This document shows, piece after piece, positions 60,375-64,000 of a stretch of 64,000 nucleotides of DNA. A model generated the notes under the pieces. The model searched no databases, had not been told where the DNA came from, and saw only the letters and a program-made list of their open reading frames with translations. A program made the position numbers and the translations under genes. Source of the stretch: Hirudo medicinalis. Lineage: Eukaryota; Annelida; Clitellata; Hirudinida; Hirudinidae. Each line of letters opens with the position of its first letter. Positions within the stretch are counted from its first letter, which is position 1. Location: positions 1 through 64,000 of the forward strand of contig MPNW01000176.1 in NCBI GenBank assembly GCA_011800805.1, read 5' to 3'.

Positions 60375-60904
60375 ATAAAGCAAGGTGTGTTCCTCATAAT
60401 TACCGCTCAATTAATCATCTCTCATGGAATTAACCAATCAGAAATCTTCCAAATTTCTTGTCATTTCGACCTATTTCACATAAATAATATTTTTAAACAA
60501 CATCTTTAATAATTAAAATTCTACAGGAATAATTTAATAAATAAAAACTTTTAAATTTGAAATAATCTCTTTTTCAACGCACAATTAGATTTTGTTTTAA
60601 AAAATTTTAAATACCAAAATGCGCCAAAGCAGTTTAAAAAAGTGGCATATGACTTGCTTTTCGAAAGATTTTATCAGCCACAAGAGGCTTCTTCTGAAAA
60701 CACATGAAGTTCTATTAAATGGACCTGCTTCAGAACTGAAATTAAAAAAAAAATGCTTAAAATCTAATGGAAATGCAACGAATATCAAAACATAAAAACT
60801 CCTGAGAAATGTTTGCGGAAGCAGAAATTAGGTCCACTGAAAACCTTTGCTTCCAAAAGTCATCCTGATTTTATTTCTGTAATAAATAATTGTGGGAATA
60901 AAAA

Positions 60905-61022
60905 AGTTGACAACAAATGAAAGTTGGCAACAAATGAAAGTTGACAACAAATGAAAGTTGGCAACAAATGAAAGTTGACAACAAATGAAAGTTGGCAACA
61001 AATGAAAGTTGACAACAAATTG
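60905..61022. repeat. 18-nt minisatellite ACAACAAATGAAAGTTGG/A
   Basis: Six to seven copies with alternation between GTTGG and GTTGA, a two-unit higher-order pattern of 36 bases. Confidence 0.94.
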
Positions 61023-61094
61023 CCACAATTTAAACGTTCTTCTCGGATGTTTGGCCAAGTTATACTTGAGATCATTCTCTATTACAGGGGTGGT

Positions 61095-61230
61095 GACGAC
61101 GACGAATATGTTGATGATGATGATGTTGATGTTGTTGATGATGATGTTGGTGATGATGATGATGTTGGTGATGATGTTGTTGTTGATGATGATGTTGATG
61201 ACGACGATGACGACGATTATGATGGCGAAA
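61095..61230. repeat. (GAT/GTT)n microsatellite
   Basis: Degenerate GATGAT, GTTGAT triplets; open frames here encode only Asp/Val or Met/Leu runs and are not genes. Confidence 0.92.
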
Positions 61231-61639
61231 TTGGAACCTTATTTTGATTTCTTTAATGTTTTATGGCACAACTTTTTGGTACAATCACGTTAGAACAAAA
61301 TGATGATGACGATGATGATGGTTATAACTCGGTGATAAGCTGCACATGTTACACTGGACGACAACAAAATCATTTTTTGCTAAAACATTGAAATGGCTGA
61401 TTATTGTAAATTCAGATGTGCTGATTCTAAACTTGGTGTTTTTTTTATATCACCCTCCAATTTTTCATAAAAACTTAAACATTAAAACAAGTTTTTTTTA
61501 ATTTGTAATCAGTAAAATTATTTAGTTCGTGAAATAAAATGTATATAACAGTCAATAATATTTAATAAAGTTGTGTTTTGACTCTATGCATAACGTTTAC
61601 AGCTTTCACGTGGAGTTTCCCTAACTAATATCCTGCAAT

Positions 61640-62165
61640 AATTCAGCATCCTTTTTGAAATTGAAATTGAAATTGTTCCACTTTCCTTGACATCGTTTTT
61701 CCATATTTTGTATTTCCTGGTGAAATCTTTCCCACTAAGATCTCAGCTTTTGTTTTAGATAGATGAAGATCCTTACAAGGTCATTAAGCTCTTTTTGTAA
61801 AATCTTATGAAGTAATGAAGACTCTAAATAATCTGGATCTTTAAGAGAACAAGAAGGCAAATCATCATCATTCTAAGATTCTTTCAAACTCAAATATTCC
61901 ATTGGAATTGCAAAAGGCATTGGTGAATGTGTACCTGTAAGCCGACCCCCTAAATAACGACCACAGCGTGTACAACACTTCCATGGAGCCCATGTTTGTG
62001 TCGTCTCCAACTTTTACACAAATGGTTTGCCTTTTTTCTTATGAAAGGAGTTGGTTCTTCCCTCTGAGCTTTTAATGTGAATTCATCGCAAATAAAACGG
62101 AATGAATCCGAATCAGTTAAACTCTTTCTAGGCATTGTTTTTCCACAAAATTTATATGTTTACGA
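61640..62165 (-). mobile_element. Decayed transposon-derived coding remnant
   Basis: The minus strand reads, over shifting frames, SDSFRFICDEFTLKAQRE, then TWAPWKCCTRCG, MPFAIPMEY, LQKELNDLVRIFIYLKQK and stops. This order (FRFICG-like, KTWAPH-like, MPFAVPMIW-like, LNDLVRDLNLSKxxAELL-like) matches a repeat-derived ORF I remember as widespread in invertebrate genomes. The official family name is not certain to me. Multiple frameshifts show a dead copy. Confidence 0.6.
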
Positions 62166-63073
62166 AACATTTCTAAAAAATATGAATATTTTTAATGCAT
62201 CATAATGCACCATAATCAGCCATCAGAATCTTCCGACAAAGAAGAATGTTGTCCAGTGTTATCTTCCATGAGCTCGATGTCCAAAGAGATGTTTGAGAAC
62301 CTCTCTGAATGAATGGAAACATTCCACTTGTATTGTTATCATGACATCATTTGCTAAGATATTTTCGTGTTTACGTAACATTATATAACAGGGTCAGATC
62401 AAATGAACTCAACCAATTTGGAAAAGTTTTTCCGCATATTTTTCTCCAAAGATTTTTCTTTTTTTGACATCATGAACAATGGTCTTTATAATGAGGAAAT
62501 ACAAAATATTGGTTGGATATGATAAATATTTAAGAAATATATAATTAATTCGTAAAACAAACTGTCATTCATGATCTGAAATAATTAAATTGTTAGTAAT
62601 AAAAAATAAATAATTAATAACAGAAAATAAATAATTAATAACAGAAAATAAATATTTTAAAAGTGTTTCCCAAATTCAGCAATAATAATAATAATAAATA
62701 ATAATTAATAGCGTAATTTAAAAATATTCCCAAACGCATGAAATGATTGGTTCCCCTGAAGCCTTACAGACAGGTTGAGAATGAGTTTTGTCAGCTACCA
62801 AGTGTTTGTCACACGCACAACCCTTCAATTCCTCGAAAATCGTAAAAAGTCTGATTTTTTTCTTGCAGAGAAGAAAACTAAAATTTCATTTCCGACATTC
62901 AAATCAACAGGAAGCAGGAACAAGTTGCATTTGTGAGGAGATAAAAAAGTTCAACTTCCGTCTTTGCGATGTCCGACAATGAATGTCATAATTAATTCCA
63001 TAATTATTGTAATCATTAATGTCACAAGTAATTACCGCCAATTACTGACAATTACTGCCATAATTAACTCACC
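62166..63073. other. AT-rich intergenic stretch
   Basis: Contains AAAATAAATAATTAATAACAG repeats at about 62600-62660 and AAT runs near 62685. No gene recognised. Confidence 0.5.
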
Positions 63074-63108
63074 CACCGACAGGGATCAGCCGGATGTCCC
63101 TGTCGGTG
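63074..63108. repeat. Perfect 12-bp inverted repeat, 11-nt loop
   Basis: CACCGACAGGGA at 63074-63085 and its exact complement TCCCTGTCGGTG at 63097-63108, GC-rich in AT-rich DNA. It lies just beyond one possible stop (63117) and overlaps the other possible stop region of the minus-strand gene, so it could form in its 3' UTR RNA. Confidence 0.9.
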
Positions 63109-63116
63109 TTTGCCTT

Positions 63117-63690
63117 TTAGGAACCAAACTGGAACTTGGACTGTGCGAGGCTCTCTTTGGCCTTCTTCTGTCGATCGCGAACGCCTAAATTGCCTTGAGC
63201 AACGAATGTTCGTTATTATTGATATCCTGGTTTAGAAATTACTTACCAGTTGCTTATTTCTGGGAGAATTACCTCAAACTGGTCTAAAAAGTTGACTTTC
63301 TGTTCGTGAAAGTTGGCTTCTTCAGGCCGTGTGGTAATTAATTCTAACTTAGCCTTATATTTTCTTTGTATCGGCAGCCGAGATGTGAATTTTCAGGAAT
63401 CGGACGTGAGCTTTTATTTGACTCTGCTGGATTAATAGTCGATTGAGATTTGCGATCCCGCAGCTGGCCGTATTCTCCCTTTAATGCCGTATTTTCGGCC
63501 GAGGTGTTGTTGACCCACCTGCCTTTTGGTGGATCATCGACACCGAAAAACCGAAATCTTTCTCGGGCTTTTCATGCGCCAGATCCAAAACAGATCCAAG
63601 GGGCCGATTCCGCATCTTCTGACATCCTTTCATGGCCTTCGTTCATTCTTGGTTCGACAAACCAGTTTTAGTGGGAAAAACGTAGGTTGA
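63117..63690 (-). CDS. Unrecognised gene with broken frames
   Basis: Reading minus from about 63690, protein-like sequence runs through several frames: MNEGHERMSEDAESA, LGSVLDLAHEKPEKDFGF, FGVDDPPKGRWVNNTSAENT, then TSRLPIQRKYKAKLELITTR and PEEANFHEQKVNFLDQFE to a donor at 63273. One extra T in each of two T-runs (near 63551 and 63397) would join the last three into one frame. A terminal exon at 63184 downward reads RDRQKKAKESLAQSKFQFGS to a TAA, or another frame to 63086. The coding nature is well supported by composition; the family is not recognised. Confidence 0.55.
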
Positions 63691-64000
63691 CCTGCTGACT
63701 ACGCCCCTTTCACCAACTTATCAGGATGGGAGTCAGTTTGGCATCCTTTCGCTTCCAGGTCCATCTGCTACATCGCATACTTTTCTGCTTTGAGCGCATT
63801 GCTTTAACATATCATTAAGACAATAAATAATTTTCTCCTTGTATAAATCAACTCCTTACAACTGTACACAAATGCCAACGATTTATGCAATTGCAAGCAG
63901 GATAAGCACACATACAAGTGCCCACAAACGTGTTGTGTTTTTTTGCCGAGAAAGTTGATCATTATGAAGCCGAGGAAATGTAAGAAAAATTTTTTCTTGT
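63691..64000. other. Window end, no gene assigned
   Basis: Possible promoter or 5' part of the minus-strand gene. Nothing recognisable on either strand. Confidence 0.4.

Noticed and set aside
60975..61293. Plus-strand frames of 90-94 codons
   Set aside because: Encoded by the 18-base minisatellite and GAT array; simple Asp/Val or Met/Leu runs.

Overview
This is a nuclear genome segment from an invertebrate animal. The evidence is an innexin gap-junction gene, a Kv-channel beta subunit gene, an L1/neuroglian-type adhesion gene, an Emi1/Emi2-type cell-cycle gene, many GT-AG introns (about 50 to 800 nt, one of 1.7 kb), AT-rich intergenic DNA, and abundant GAT/ATG and AAT microsatellites. Innexins as gap-junction proteins point to a protostome or another innexin-bearing phylum. 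The innexin's CWCPAEF and DRYL..QRD..TGCC stretches look spiralian to me, but the species cannot be named from the sequence. There is no bacterial operon structure, CRISPR array or virus.

Layout: 1-3.6 kb, simple repeats. 3.6-5.7 kb (+), innexin with one broken frame and possible extra 3' exons. 7.9-10.8 kb (-), a taperin/phostensin-like protein. 11.8-17.7 kb (+), Kv-beta aldo-keto reductase in at least 14 exons, with a LINE remnant in its longest intron and an assembly duplication near its 3' end. 18.2-21.5 kb (-), a 1102-residue intronless AT-hook protein. 22.0-22.7 kb (+), an unrecognised gene. 23.1-23.8 kb (+), a small Cys-rich secreted or membrane protein. 24.2-28.3 kb (-), an L1-family adhesion molecule with immunoglobulin domains but no fibronectin repeats. 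28.3-35.5 kb, mostly non-coding. 35.6-37.3 kb (+), a single-pass membrane protein with two PPxY motifs. 38.8-40.4 kb (+), MRTO4 ribosome-assembly factor, convergent with an Emi1/Emi2-like F-box gene at 41.1-42.7 kb (-). 43-63 kb, gene-poor: an L2/CR1-like LINE, SINE-like tails, minisatellites, a 698-base gap and several weak coding candidates. 63.1-63.7 kb (-), an unrecognised gene with broken frames.

Several genes (innexin, taperin-like, the 63.5 kb gene) show single-base frame breaks at or next to short homopolymers. A 237/241-base duplication around one N differs between copies only by four one-base run-length changes. I read the breaks mainly as residual sequencing or assembly error rather than pseudogenisation, though real mutations cannot be excluded.

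The genes do not form a pathway. Several relate to membranes and cell contact (innexin, Kv-beta, L1-like, PPxY protein), two to protein control by PP1 or APC/C (taperin-like, Emi-like) and one to ribosome assembly. All exon boundaries were read by eye from GT-AG sites and phase continuity, and have not been checked against transcripts.
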